DNA of 64,000 nucleotides, from assembly GCA_021404565.1 (NCBI GenBank), contig JAAWWF010000016.1, forward strand, positions 248,001 through 312,000, given 5' to 3'. Under the pieces are notes generated by a model that saw only the letters and a program-made list of their open reading frames with translations, had not been told where the DNA came from and did not search any database. Below are positions 51,442 through 60,179 of this stretch, in pieces. The translations under genes and the position numbers were made by a program. Origin of the DNA: Roseivirga sp. (lineage in GTDB: Bacteria > Bacteroidota > Bacteroidia > Cytophagales > Cyclobacteriaceae). Numbering within the stretch: the first letter of the stretch is position 1; every line of letters starts with the position of its first letter.

Positions 51442-52626
51442 ATGAAAACGTTCAAAACTATGTTGTCCGCTCTTCTTTTATTCTTGTTTATAGCAAGCTG
51501 TACTCCGGAACAGGAAAGTAATTGGTATAAGGGAAATCTGCATACACATACCTATTGGAGTGATGGAGATGCCTTTCCGGAAATGGTACTGGACTGGTAC
51601 AAAACCAACGACTATCAATTCATAAGCCTCTCCGACCACAATACCCTGCAAACGGGAGAAAAGTGGAAAAAACTACCAAAAAGCCATATCTATGAACAGG
51701 CCTTCGATGACTACCTGGCCAAATACGGAGCCGACTGGGTAGAGTACAAAAAGGACACTGCCGGCATAAGTGTAAAGCTCAAAACGGAAGCAGAATATGC
51801 TCCCCGCTTTCAGGATGAAAGTTTTCTGATTCTAAGAGCGGAAGAGATTACCGATAGCTTTGAAGGCAAACCGCTGCATATGAATGCCACAAATATTCAA
51901 AGCCTGATAAAGCCAGGTCATGGCAGTAGCGTGGCGGAAACTCTGCAAAATAACATTGATGCGGTAAACGCTCAGCGAGAGAAAACAGGGCAGCCTATGA
52001 TTCCCCATATCAATCATCCGAATTTTGGATGGGCCATATCGGTAGAAGATATGAAAGCACTGAGGGGCGAACGTTTCTTCGAGGTGTTTAACGGACATCC
52101 CATGGTACGTAATTATGGCGATTCCGCTCGCCTGGGTACCGAAGACATGTGGGACCAAATCAATATCGCTTACCTGAAAAGGGACCAATCCTTGATGTAT
52201 GGACTGGCTACTGACGATAGTCATCATTATCACAGATTCGGAGGGCAGTTTAGTAACAGCGGCAGGGGCTGGATTATGGTTGAGGCCAAATCACTCAGCC
52301 CTGAGGCTCTGATTGAAGCCATGGAGGAAGGTGATTTCTATGCCTCTACAGGAGTAACGCTGAGGACATTGGAGCAAGAAGATGGCGAAATTGAGCTAAA
52401 CATTGAAGCTGAGAGCGGAATTCAATACACCACTCATTTTGTGGGTGTAAGAAAGGGCGGCAGCTCTACCGAGGTATTTGCCTCAGTTAAGGGAACCACA
52501 GCCAGCTTTGAAATGACTGACGATATACTCTTTGTAAGAGCCAGAATTGAATCCACCCGACTCCAGGAAAACCCATTTCGAGAAGGAGATTTTGAAATGG
52601 CCTGGACTCAGCCGATTGTCCGTTGA
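51442..52626 (+). CDS. PHP-domain lipoprotein, putative metallophosphoesterase
   Basis: The 394-residue protein has a lipoprotein signal with lipobox cysteine C20 (FLFIASCTPE). A PHP-type metal-binding domain follows: GNLHTHTYWSDGDAFPEM (about 33-50), QFISLSDHNTL, HINHPNFGWA, and YGLATDDSHHYH. These are the usual His/Asp clusters for two or three divalent metals. PHP enzymes hydrolyse phosphate mono- or diesters. Here the location at the envelope suggests a scavenging or glycan-processing role. The last 80 residues form a beta domain. It is preceded by a heptamer repeat and lies opposite to two paralogous lipoproteins. Confidence 0.87.
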   Translation: MKTFKTMLSALLLFLFIASCTPEQESNWYKGNLHTHTYWSDGDAFPEMVLDWYKTNDYQFISLSDHNTLQTGEKWKKLPKSHIYEQAFDDYLAKYGADWVEYKKDTAGISVKLKTEAEYAPRFQDESFLILRAEEITDSFEGKPLHMNATNIQSLIKPGHGSSVAETLQNNIDAVNAQREKTGQPMIPHINHPNFGWAISVEDMKALRGERFFEVFNGHPMVRNYGDSARLGTEDMWDQINIAYLKRDQSLMYGLATDDSHHYHRFGGQFSNSGRGWIMVEAKSLSPEALIEAMEEGDFYASTGVTLRTLEQEDGEIELNIEAESGIQYTTHFVGVRKGGSSTEVFASVKGTTASFEMTDDILFVRARIESTRLQENPFREGDFEMAWTQPIVR

Positions 52627-52650
52627 ACCTTTGTTCTGGTATAGAGTAAA

Positions 52651-52676
52651 AGGGAAGCTTCAGTTGAAACTTCCCT
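52651..52676 (-). terminator. Terminator of the 52698-53846 gene
   Basis: AGGGAAG (52651-52657) pairs with CTTCCCT (52670-52676); inner TTCA and TGAA can extend the stem. On the minus strand it is followed by TTTTAC. It lies 21 bases past the stop codon and 24 bases from the convergent PHP gene. Confidence 0.65.
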
Positions 52677-52697
52677 GATAACATTTGCGGGAAGAGT

Positions 52698-53846
52698 TTA
52701 CTTCTTGTCCCAATAAGCCTTAACATCAGTAGTATTTCCTCCCTGCAGAAAATCTGCAAATACCCCTGAAAAAACATGACTGGGATAGGTCTTTTCCAGC
52801 TCATTCAGCTGCTCAAATATGTCATTGAGTACTCCCTGCTGATAGGCAGCAAAGTCTCCTGACTCGCATCCGCTCATGACCGGCTGGTACAGTGCCAGTT
52901 GTGATACCCCCCATCTCATATTCGGGTGTTTTGCCAGTACCTCTGTTATATTGGCGAACTGATCTTCCAGATACCCTTCAGGGCTTACTCCTGATTCACA
53001 CTTTGGTACCAGAGAGAAATGGATTTCATCATACTCAGAAAAATCGAGCTTATGCCAGATATCGCTGGAAGACTCATACTCGGCATGAGAAGGCGCCACC
53101 AAAATTCCGGTAAAGATATTCCCAAGGCGGTCGCGTATTTCGTCCAATACAAACTGAGCCAGCTCCACTTTCTTTTCTTTGGGCCAGGCATTGGTAAAGC
53201 CTTGTCGCTCTATATAGCTTTCGATAGGCTCAGGAAATGGCAAATAATACTCTACCTGCATATTCTCTGCCATAGTGGCTTCTTTGGCCTTTTCTACTCC
53301 AAAAATCTCTTTGATGTATTCCTTAAACTCTCCTTCGTTGGGAAAACCCAGGTCTACCGCTCCATCCGGATAATGATGCTGAAATAAGGTTCTCCGTCCT
53401 TTTGCCTTTTCATGCAAGAGTATCGTTCCGATAAACCGGAGCTTTTTATCCAGTACATCCAGGTTATAAATCGGATAATCGGCACCGTTGGGAACCGCTC
53501 CATATTCAAGACCGATTTTGTAGCTATTCGCAGCAGAGACCGTAGCATCTCCATCACTCATATAGTGATTCCAGATATCAATATTTGCTTTTAGATCATC
53601 GGGTGCATCACCCCAGAACTGGACCCATTGCGTGGCATACTGAGCCGGCTCACCTCTTTCTACATGTTCAGCCAACTCGTATAATTTCTCCCAGGTGGGC
53701 ACTTCGCTGTCCAGTTTTTCTACCAGCGCATTCAACCTTACCTCTGCTGAGGCATTCTCAGGAATTTCATCAGGATTGAGGTCATCGCAACTTCCCAGGG
53801 CAACTATTGCCAACAGGGACCAAATAAAGTATCTCGCATTTTTCAT
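52698..53846 (-). CDS. Lipoprotein of unknown function, paralogue A
   Basis: From the ATG at 53846 the protein is 382 residues with lipobox cysteine C20 (IVALGSCDD). The mature part begins with a helical region (VRLNALVEKLDSEVPTWEKLYEL). The C-terminal half looks like alternating helices and strands of a TIM-barrel hydrolase: FTGILVAPSHAEYESS, FSEYDEIHFSLVPKC, MRWGVSQLALYQPVMSG. It is related to the next gene upstream, sharing PTWEKLYELAEH-like PTWEELERFTAD, IYNLDVLDKKLRFIG-like IQPDILDAKLRATTV and the YDEIHFSL/FDEIHFAF segment. I do not recognise a named family; a glycoside-hydrolase-like function is speculative. A terminator follows. Confidence 0.73.
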   Translation of the reverse strand: MKNARYFIWSLLAIVALGSCDDLNPDEIPENASAEVRLNALVEKLDSEVPTWEKLYELAEHVERGEPAQYATQWVQFWGDAPDDLKANIDIWNHYMSDGDATVSAANSYKIGLEYGAVPNGADYPIYNLDVLDKKLRFIGTILLHEKAKGRRTLFQHHYPDGAVDLGFPNEGEFKEYIKEIFGVEKAKEATMAENMQVEYYLPFPEPIESYIERQGFTNAWPKEKKVELAQFVLDEIRDRLGNIFTGILVAPSHAEYESSSDIWHKLDFSEYDEIHFSLVPKCESGVSPEGYLEDQFANITEVLAKHPNMRWGVSQLALYQPVMSGCESGDFAAYQQGVLNDIFEQLNELEKTYPSHVFSGVFADFLQGGNTTDVKAYWDKK

Positions 53847-54028
53847 AAGCTTATTCTTTGATTTCAAATTGTTGATCTGGCGGCTGTTTACTGCCGTTCT
53901 CAGGTAATTGGTGGAGGTAATCTGCAGCCGAAGAGGCCCGGTCAGGTCCCCTCACCATCCACAAGGGGACCTTTTCAATCACCAAAGTGATCGTCTACCT
54001 CAACCGTAAATTTTTTAATGTTCCGGGT

Positions 54029-55225
54029 TTAATGACTTGCGAAATAGTTCTTTACAAATTCGCGGGCCTCCTGAGTTTTCATATAACCTCCTGCCGGTGA
54101 AATACCTTTTGGAGGGATGGGGGCGTTTTCCAGCTTCTCAAAAGTGGCCTTATACATGTCTTTCTCGTACTCTTCCATTTTTCCATCCTGTACGTACCAT
54201 TCAAATACACTGATCTCCGAGGCTACCCAGGGGATGTTTCCACTGTTTTCGATGATTTTGGTATAGTGAGTCAACTGGGCATCCATATAAATTTCAGTAC
54301 CCTCGACATCAAAAGGCGGGAAAAAGGCGAAGTGAATTTCGTCAAAGCCGCTATAGCTCATCTGGTTCCAGTATTCATAGTCCGGGCGTAAGAAATAGTT
54401 GTTGTACAGATGTGCTACTACCATGCCGTGGTAGTGAGCTTTTACAGCGTTTAGAACCTTTATCTTCACATCTTCGGCAAAGGCAAGAATTTCTTCATTG
54501 CTGCTTTGGCTTAAAAATCCATCATCAAATATGCCTCCGAAATCGTTGATCAGTAATTCAAATTCCAGCGGCCAGGGCATGTACTTTTCGGCTTTCATGA
54601 TTTCAGCAGCCTTGGCTTCGGCTACTTTTTCGGGCAAAAACCTGTTCTCAAACCATTGGTAAAAGGCCTCTTTGGTGGCAAATTTTTCTGAGTCTACATG
54701 GGGAGGATAGAAGTTGACAAAGGTGACAGGCAGACCCAGTGACTTTTCGTAGAGGAATGAAACAGTCGTAGCTCTCAATTTAGCATCGAGTATATCGGGT
54801 TGGATAGGGTAAGTGATTTCTTCACCATTCGGCCCTGAAAATGGCGGCATCGGAGCCATCAGCGCACTGGACATATTGCCCTCAAACTCTTCAATCAACT
54901 CATTATTGAAGGCCAAAACAGCTTTCATATAGTCACCTGAAAATGTACCTCCTTCACCGCCCATTCCCAGCCAGGCCAGAGCTCTTTTTTCAAAGGCTGG
55001 TACCGGAAGGCGCTCGGCATCAGCGGTAAACCGCTCCAGCTCTTCCCAGGTAGGGATATAATCAACAAGGTTGAGCACCACTGACTTGAGAGAAGCAGTA
55101 TCCATAAAGGCAACGGGTTCTTCAGGTTCCATGGGTTCCTGCGGAGTTTCATCGGGGTCTTCCGTGCAAGCAATGGCCAAAAACCAAAAGGCAAGCATGA
55201 GATAGGTTACGAACTTCTTTTTCAT
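54029..55225 (-). CDS. Lipoprotein of unknown function, paralogue B
   Basis: From the ATG at 55225 the protein is 398 residues with lipobox cysteine C20 (LAIACTEDP), then an acidic linker rich in Pro and Glu (PQEPMEPEEPV). The rest parallels paralogue A in order: PTWEELERFTADAERL, LDAKLRATTVSFLYEKS, YMPWPLEFELLIND, FDEIHFAFFPPF and WVASEISVFEWYV. The ASEISVFEW segment is a possible active-site-like motif. Sequence identity between the two is low but collinear, so they are old duplicates. The 182 bases between them hold no gene. A two-component system of the TPR/LytTR type lies just upstream, separately. Confidence 0.73.
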   Translation of the reverse strand: MKKKFVTYLMLAFWFLAIACTEDPDETPQEPMEPEEPVAFMDTASLKSVVLNLVDYIPTWEELERFTADAERLPVPAFEKRALAWLGMGGEGGTFSGDYMKAVLAFNNELIEEFEGNMSSALMAPMPPFSGPNGEEITYPIQPDILDAKLRATTVSFLYEKSLGLPVTFVNFYPPHVDSEKFATKEAFYQWFENRFLPEKVAEAKAAEIMKAEKYMPWPLEFELLINDFGGIFDDGFLSQSSNEEILAFAEDVKIKVLNAVKAHYHGMVVAHLYNNYFLRPDYEYWNQMSYSGFDEIHFAFFPPFDVEGTEIYMDAQLTHYTKIIENSGNIPWVASEISVFEWYVQDGKMEEYEKDMYKATFEKLENAPIPPKGISPAGGYMKTQEAREFVKNYFASH

Positions 55226-55342
55226 TTTGGATGGGTTTTTAGTTCCCTCCAAAATTGTAGCCTATAAGATCATGGGGCTGTGGTTTGTCAGCGATTGTTG
55301 CCGATTTGTAAGTCAGCGTATCGATCGTGTAAGCGAAAATCG

Positions 55343-56068
55343 CTACAGTCTTCTCAACTGCTCGTAAAGTCTTTCTTTGAAGGTGCGGCCTATGGGTATT
55401 TCCTTCTCGCCCATCACGATCACTTGCTCCTTTTCGTGTATACTTTCGATTTTATGGCGATTTACTGCATAGGCCCGGTGAGTCTGAACAAAAGCATCGC
55501 TATCGAGCTTTGCCAGCATGGCTTTCAGGGTATGTCTTGATACCAGCTGATGATTCGGGGTCACCAGCTTACAATAGTTATCTCCGGCTGCCTCAATCCA
55601 CACAATATCAGCGATCTGAATTTTCTGAAGGTTATTTCCCGACCGGATAAAAACAGCATCATCCTCCAGCTTAACGTCATCAGTAATATTCTCCAGTGGT
55701 TTTGTGGCCAGTGCCAGTGTTACCGCTGCTTTCAGGTTATCGGTTGAAACGGGTTTGATAAGATAAGAAACCGGGCTGGTTGCGGCAGCTTCTTTGATCG
55801 TCTCGTCATCTTTGAAAGTAGTGGTGAATATCACAGGGAGATTTACCTCTGCTTTGAGGGCTTTGGCCAGTGTGATTCCATTGTGCTTCCCCGGCAGGGA
55901 AATATCCATAAGCACTACATCGGGTTTTGCGGACAGGATTTCATCAAATGCCTTGTCTGCGTGATCACATTCGCCAGCCAATAGAAACCCGGCTTCTTCG
56001 ATACTCAGCTTGGTGTTTTCAGCATGAAGCAGCTCATCTTCTACCAAAAAAACACGAATCTCAGACAT
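55343..56068 (-). CDS. LytTR-family response regulator
   Basis: The 241-residue protein has a receiver domain with D55 in VVLMDISLPG, acidic pair VEDELL and a conserved Lys in YLIKPVS. A LytTR DNA-binding domain (about 140-241) follows: AVFIRSGNNLQKIQIADIVWI, EAAGDNYCKLVTPNHQLVS, VQTHRAYAVNRHKIESI. It overlaps the upstream histidine kinase gene by 8 bases and is its likely partner. The kinase is of the HisKA type rather than LytS, a less usual pairing for a LytTR regulator but common in Bacteroidota. Confidence 0.93.
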   Translation of the reverse strand: MSEIRVFLVEDELLHAENTKLSIEEAGFLLAGECDHADKAFDEILSAKPDVVLMDISLPGKHNGITLAKALKAEVNLPVIFTTTFKDDETIKEAAATSPVSYLIKPVSTDNLKAAVTLALATKPLENITDDVKLEDDAVFIRSGNNLQKIQIADIVWIEAAGDNYCKLVTPNHQLVSRHTLKAMLAKLDSDAFVQTHRAYAVNRHKIESIHEKEQVIVMGEKEIPIGRTFKERLYEQLRRL

Positions 56069-58085
56069 GGGGTAAAGTTACATAAAAGCAGGTACCCTGA
56101 CCCTCTGTGCTTTCACACTCAAGGATTCCCTCATTCATACGACTAAATTCAAATGCCAGGTTGAGCCCCAGCCCAGTACCTTTCTCGTTTGCAGTTCCTC
56201 GTCTGATCTTCTCTTCGCCAATAGCAAATAGCTTGGCTTGTAAAATTTCAGGAATACCTATGCCGGTATCACATACTGCTATTCTCCATTGCTTTTCTGT
56301 TCTTTCCCCGGTGATGATCACTTCTCCGTCTTCTGTAAACTTCAGGGCATTGGCAATCAGGTTGCGAAAAATTAAAAAGAGGCTGTCTCTGTCTGCCACA
56401 ACAAGTACATCTTCGGTCAATTCTGAGCGTAATGTCAGTCCTTTCACCTTGGCCAAAGGAAGATAGATACTGATCAGCTCGTCAATCACCTCTGCAACAT
56501 TCACCCGCTCAGGCTTGGGCTTGTACCCATGCAGTTGCTCCATCGACCAGTGCAGCAGGTTGTCCAGCAAATGGCTCAGATTACCGGCATTGTTGTCAAT
56601 TTCACTGGTGATTTTTTCAATCTTCTCCTGGTCATTTTTGGCAGAAAAGTGCTTCAATAACCGGCCCGTTCCCTGAAAGGCAGCGATATGCCCTCTCAGG
56701 TCATGCGCCACAATAGCGAAAAAGCGATCCTTGGTTTTGTTCAGTGATTCCAGCTCATCATTCTTAGCCCCCAACAATCTCTTGTTCAATACTATTTTTC
56801 GATAGAGGTACATCAACAAGGAGAGAATGATCAGGACACTTAGCAGCAGGGTTAACAATAACTTTCTTTCTGAATTTGCCTTACTCAGCTCCAGGCTTTG
56901 CAATTCAGCTTCCTTGTTGAGGTTATCAATCTCGATTTCTCTTTTATCTGCTTCATAGGCTGCACTGAGGCGCTCTATCTGCTCCGCTCTTTCTTCTGCA
57001 AAAATCAGCTCATCTACCTCCTTAAATCTCAAGCTGAAATCAAAGGCCTTTTTATAATCGCCAAGGGCCTCATATGCCTCATACAGATTTTTCAGAGCTC
57101 CCAGCCTGATATCATTGGCTTCATTTTCTTCTCCATAGATCAAGGCTTTGTTACTCTCCCTGATAGCCTGCCTGTACTGCCTTGTTTTGATATAACCCAG
57201 CCCCAGGTAAACGAAGCCCAAAGCCTCGGAGTACTGGTTCCCAATCTGCCTGTTGGTTTCTATCGCCAGGTTGGCATACCGAACTACCTCCCTGCCCTGT
57301 TCAAGGCCTGCATAGGCCAGCGTGATGTTATTATAAAGCTTGCCCAATGAAAACAGATCTCCGGAAGTTTTGAATACCGCCTCGGCAGACAGCATCATTT
57401 TAAGGGCTTCTGAAGACTCTCCCTGCTCTATGAGTATGTTACCCAGGCTAAGTTGAGACTGAGCTCCTACCCGATCATTTCCTGCTTTCGCAGCCTCCTC
57501 TATGGCCTGTTCGAAATATGCCTTGGCCTGTGCAGTGTCCAGTTGGTTCTGATAGACAACTCCAAGGTTCATGATAGTCGAGGCGAGATCTGCGTCAGCG
57601 GATGATGTTCCATTGCGGACGAGGGCCTCTTTAATGCGTGCAGCAGCAATCAGGTTTTCACTGGCCTTCAGGTAATCTCCCGCATAGGTATAGTTCAGGC
57701 CCAGGTTGTTGTAGGTATAGGCCATATTGATGGAATCACCAGCTTCAGTATGGAGCCGGAGTGTTTCCTCTGCATAGACTGCCGCTTTTTCATAATCCCC
57801 TTTGATCGACAGGGCAACGCTCAGGTAGTTGTTGCCATTGAGCATTTCCTTCTTTGATTTGAGTTTTTCTGCCAGTGCTACCACTTGTTCTGCAAAATAA
57901 ATGGCTGAATCTACCTGGGTATATACATACTGTCCGAAAAGCTGCTTGGCGGTATTGAGCCTTAGGGTATCGTTGGAAGCGGCAGAAAACTGATCGCGGA
58001 GCTTGGGAATAACGTCCTCTTGTGCATCGGTCAGGAAGGGCAGCCACAAGTTGAATAGTAAGATGAGTCCGTATTTAAAACGCAA
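56061..58085 (-). CDS. TPR-containing sensor histidine kinase
   Basis: The 674-residue protein has a signal-like N-terminal helix (about 5-21) and then TPR repeats (about 80-350, for example AAVYAEETLRLHTEAGDSIN, AKAYFEQAIEEAAKAGN). A coiled coil (about 360-405) leads to a membrane helix (about 409-428). The kinase core has H461 in AIVAHDLRGHIA, an N box LIANALKFTEDG, and G boxes CDTGIGIPEIL and GTGLGLNLAFEF. All are intact. The TPR part is predicted to be periplasmic, so it may sense a protein or peptide. It overlaps the LytTR regulator by 8 bases. Confidence 0.93.
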   Translation of the reverse strand: MRFKYGLILLFNLWLPFLTDAQEDVIPKLRDQFSAASNDTLRLNTAKQLFGQYVYTQVDSAIYFAEQVVALAEKLKSKKEMLNGNNYLSVALSIKGDYEKAAVYAEETLRLHTEAGDSINMAYTYNNLGLNYTYAGDYLKASENLIAAARIKEALVRNGTSSADADLASTIMNLGVVYQNQLDTAQAKAYFEQAIEEAAKAGNDRVGAQSQLSLGNILIEQGESSEALKMMLSAEAVFKTSGDLFSLGKLYNNITLAYAGLEQGREVVRYANLAIETNRQIGNQYSEALGFVYLGLGYIKTRQYRQAIRESNKALIYGEENEANDIRLGALKNLYEAYEALGDYKKAFDFSLRFKEVDELIFAEERAEQIERLSAAYEADKREIEIDNLNKEAELQSLELSKANSERKLLLTLLLSVLIILSLLMYLYRKIVLNKRLLGAKNDELESLNKTKDRFFAIVAHDLRGHIAAFQGTGRLLKHFSAKNDQEKIEKITSEIDNNAGNLSHLLDNLLHWSMEQLHGYKPKPERVNVAEVIDELISIYLPLAKVKGLTLRSELTEDVLVVADRDSLFLIFRNLIANALKFTEDGEVIITGERTEKQWRIAVCDTGIGIPEILQAKLFAIGEEKIRRGTANEKGTGLGLNLAFEFSRMNEGILECESTEGQGTCFYVTLPHV

Positions 58086-58413
58086 TGGTAATCAGGCTTT
58101 CATTCAAATTACCTAATTAGATTTATTTATTTGACAGGCATAAAAAATAAAATCCCCTTATTCCGTATGAACGAGGGGATTTTGCTGGGTCATTAAAATA
58201 AAAATGGTGTTCTCTTAAAAGTTTTTACCAGACTACTAACTATCTAATTTCTTTTCTAAAACGACTTTTTCGACTGCGTTTGGTATTGATACTCCTTTGG
58301 TAAAGGGAACCCTACTTCTTTTTGAAAAAAAATTAAAAATATTTTCTAACACCGATTATCGGCTGTAATCAAGAAGGGAAAAACAAGGAAAACTGGATGT
58401 CAAAAGCGGGGGG
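58086..58413. other. Intergenic leader before the TPR kinase, with hairpin
   Basis: This 328-base gap lies between the end of the DUF58-type operon and the kinase start. On the minus strand AAAATCCCCT and AGGGGATTTT form a long hairpin (58149-58183), followed by ATTTTTTATG, a probable terminator of the upstream operon about 230 bases from its stop. A palindrome CCGATTATCGG occurs at 58352-58362. A GTG-started frame of 38 residues (58352-58236, minus) exists but has no other support. No clear promoter was found. Confidence 0.5.
58149..58183 (-). terminator. Probable terminator of the DUF58-type operon
   Basis: AAAATCCCCT (58149-58158) and AGGGGATTTT (58174-58183) form a 10-bp stem with a 15-base loop. 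The 3' side on the minus strand continues with ATTTTTTATG. It lies about 230 bases past the stop of the 58414-58836 gene. Confidence 0.6.
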
Positions 58414-58836
58414 CTATCGGGGTACTGCCACTACCTTTGCCCGATTGGTAAGAGGGTATTTCGTCAGGGTAACGATCCCCATATTGCTCTTTTCATATTT
58501 GGCCAGTACCGACATATTATCAGCTATGTCAAGCTTGCCCTTGTTGAATTCTTTGGGCATAGGGTCACCTTTCATGAAAAACCAAACCGTAGTGGTACCC
58601 AGTTTCGCGTAAGGCATATAGTTGCCATAGACCCGCAAATCTTGCCAGATAGAATCGCTGACAGCCACAAGGTAGTTTCGCCTTACGGGACCAGTATTGT
58701 TCTCATTCTGATGCACGGCCTTTTCTTCAAATTTCACTGAGAGGTCATTGATCCCCTTGTCACTGAGTGAGCTCCAGATAACTGCCACCATCACCACCAG
58801 CACTATCAGAAAAATGTATTTGAACTTTACTGTCAT
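58414..58836 (-). CDS. Membrane-anchored small protein of unknown function
   Basis: The 140-residue protein has an N-terminal membrane helix (about 5-23, YIFLIVLVVMVAVIWSS) and a polar outer domain. The segment VRRNYLVAVSDSIWQDLRVYGNYMPYAKLG is followed by WFFMKGDPMPKEFNKGKLDIAD and MGIVTLTKYPLTNRAKVVAV, suggesting alternating strands and helices. No family recognised. It is the last gene of the MoxR/DUF58 operon, 11 bases after the DUF58 gene, and may be a small accessory protein of that complex. Confidence 0.75.
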   Translation of the reverse strand: MTVKFKYIFLIVLVVMVAVIWSSLSDKGINDLSVKFEEKAVHQNENNTGPVRRNYLVAVSDSIWQDLRVYGNYMPYAKLGTTTVWFFMKGDPMPKEFNKGKLDIADNMSVLAKYEKSNMGIVTLTKYPLTNRAKVVAVPR

Positions 58837-58847
58837 ACAGCAAGCCT

Positions 58848-60179
58848 TTAGATAAGCCCCCGGGATTTTAGCTCCAGGTATTTATTGATGGTGTCAATCG
58901 TCAGGTTTTGAGGAGATGTGAGCACACTATAAATACCATATTTTCTAAGCTCCTTTACGATAAGCCTCTTTTCATAGTCGAATTTTTCGGCTATGGTCTT
59001 ATGATAAATCTGCTTGGTGGTTTGTGGTGTGCTGTCGAGTAAGGCTTTGAGCTCAGTATTGCGGAAAAACACGACTACCAATACATGCCTTTTGGACAAG
59101 GCCTGCAGAAATGGCAGCTGTCGCTCCAGGGCCGCCATGGATTCAAAATTAGTGTAAAGCAAAATGAGGCTCCGCTGACTCAGTCGTTTCTGAACATTTA
59201 CGTAAAGTCTTGAAAAATCAGACTCCTGATAGGCCGTCTTCTGATTATAGAGTGTTTCCATAATCAGCTCCATCTGCTTGTTTCTTTTGCTGGCGGGTAA
59301 GACCGTGCCCAACTTGTGCTGGAAGGTAATCAGGCCTGCCTTATCCCCTTTTTTCATGGCAATATTGGAGATAGCCAGGGAAGCATTGATGGCATAGTCA
59401 AGCAGGCTCATTCCCTCAAAGGGCATCTGCATCACACGTCCTTTGTCAATAACGGAGTATACCGCCTGCGACTTTTCATCCTGATAGTTATTCACCATCA
59501 GCTGAGCTTTTCGGGCTGTTGCTTTCCAGTTGATGGTCCTGAAATCATCTCCGGGTACGTATTCCTTGATCTGCTCAAATTCCATGTTATGGCCGAGTCT
59601 TCTGATCTTTTTAATGCCCTGCATGGTGAGGTTATTGGAGATGGCCAGCAACTCGTACTTCCTCATTTGGATAAAGGAAGGGTACACCGGAACCATCACA
59701 GGTTCGGCAAACTGAAAGCGCCTGGAGACTAGTCCGATGGGCCCTTTTACAAAAATATTCAGCTTTCCGAAATGATACTCTCCTCGCTTTACCGGACGCA
59801 GGTTATAGTTGATGGTTTTGGTTTCTCCGCCATCAAGTTTGAGCCAAAACTCCGCCTCACGCATTTGAAACTGCTTCGGCACTTCATCAATCACCCTCAT
59901 TTGAACGGCAAACCGGTAAAAGCTTTGAACGAAAATCCGGATGGGATTCTCATCTCCGTTAGAGAACTTGTCTGGGGTAAACCTCTGGCCCTGGGCTCCC
60001 TTTCTAGCCTTGAAGATCATGGCCATATCCACAATCAACAGTACCAATAGCAGCAGCAGTAAAAACCTGGCAACCGTTTCAAAAAAGGGCACAGCATAGC
60101 CTAAGCAGGCTATCAGTACAATGATGCCCGCGGCTTGAAAACTTCGGTTATTAAGATATAGTGGTTTGATCCCTTTCAC
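58848..60179 (-). CDS. DUF58-domain protein
   Basis: The 443-residue protein has two membrane helices near the N-terminus (about 15-50) and a vWA-like DUF58 domain. Its signature is VPGDDFRTINWKATARKAQLM, with downstream AVYSVIDKGRVM. The first beta domain (about 90-160) is the usual extracytoplasmic part. Function is unknown, but DUF58 proteins form conserved operons with MoxR AAA+ ATPases and may be chaperoned or assembled by them. Start is GTG: the TAGTG overlap couples it to moxR by one base. It is one of the five core genes of the Bacteroidota MoxR operon. Confidence 0.9.
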   Translation of the reverse strand: MKGIKPLYLNNRSFQAAGIIVLIACLGYAVPFFETVARFLLLLLLVLLIVDMAMIFKARKGAQGQRFTPDKFSNGDENPIRIFVQSFYRFAVQMRVIDEVPKQFQMREAEFWLKLDGGETKTINYNLRPVKRGEYHFGKLNIFVKGPIGLVSRRFQFAEPVMVPVYPSFIQMRKYELLAISNNLTMQGIKKIRRLGHNMEFEQIKEYVPGDDFRTINWKATARKAQLMVNNYQDEKSQAVYSVIDKGRVMQMPFEGMSLLDYAINASLAISNIAMKKGDKAGLITFQHKLGTVLPASKRNKQMELIMETLYNQKTAYQESDFSRLYVNVQKRLSQRSLILLYTNFESMAALERQLPFLQALSKRHVLVVVFFRNTELKALLDSTPQTTKQIYHKTIAEKFDYEKRLIVKELRKYGIYSVLTSPQNLTIDTINKYLELKSRGLI

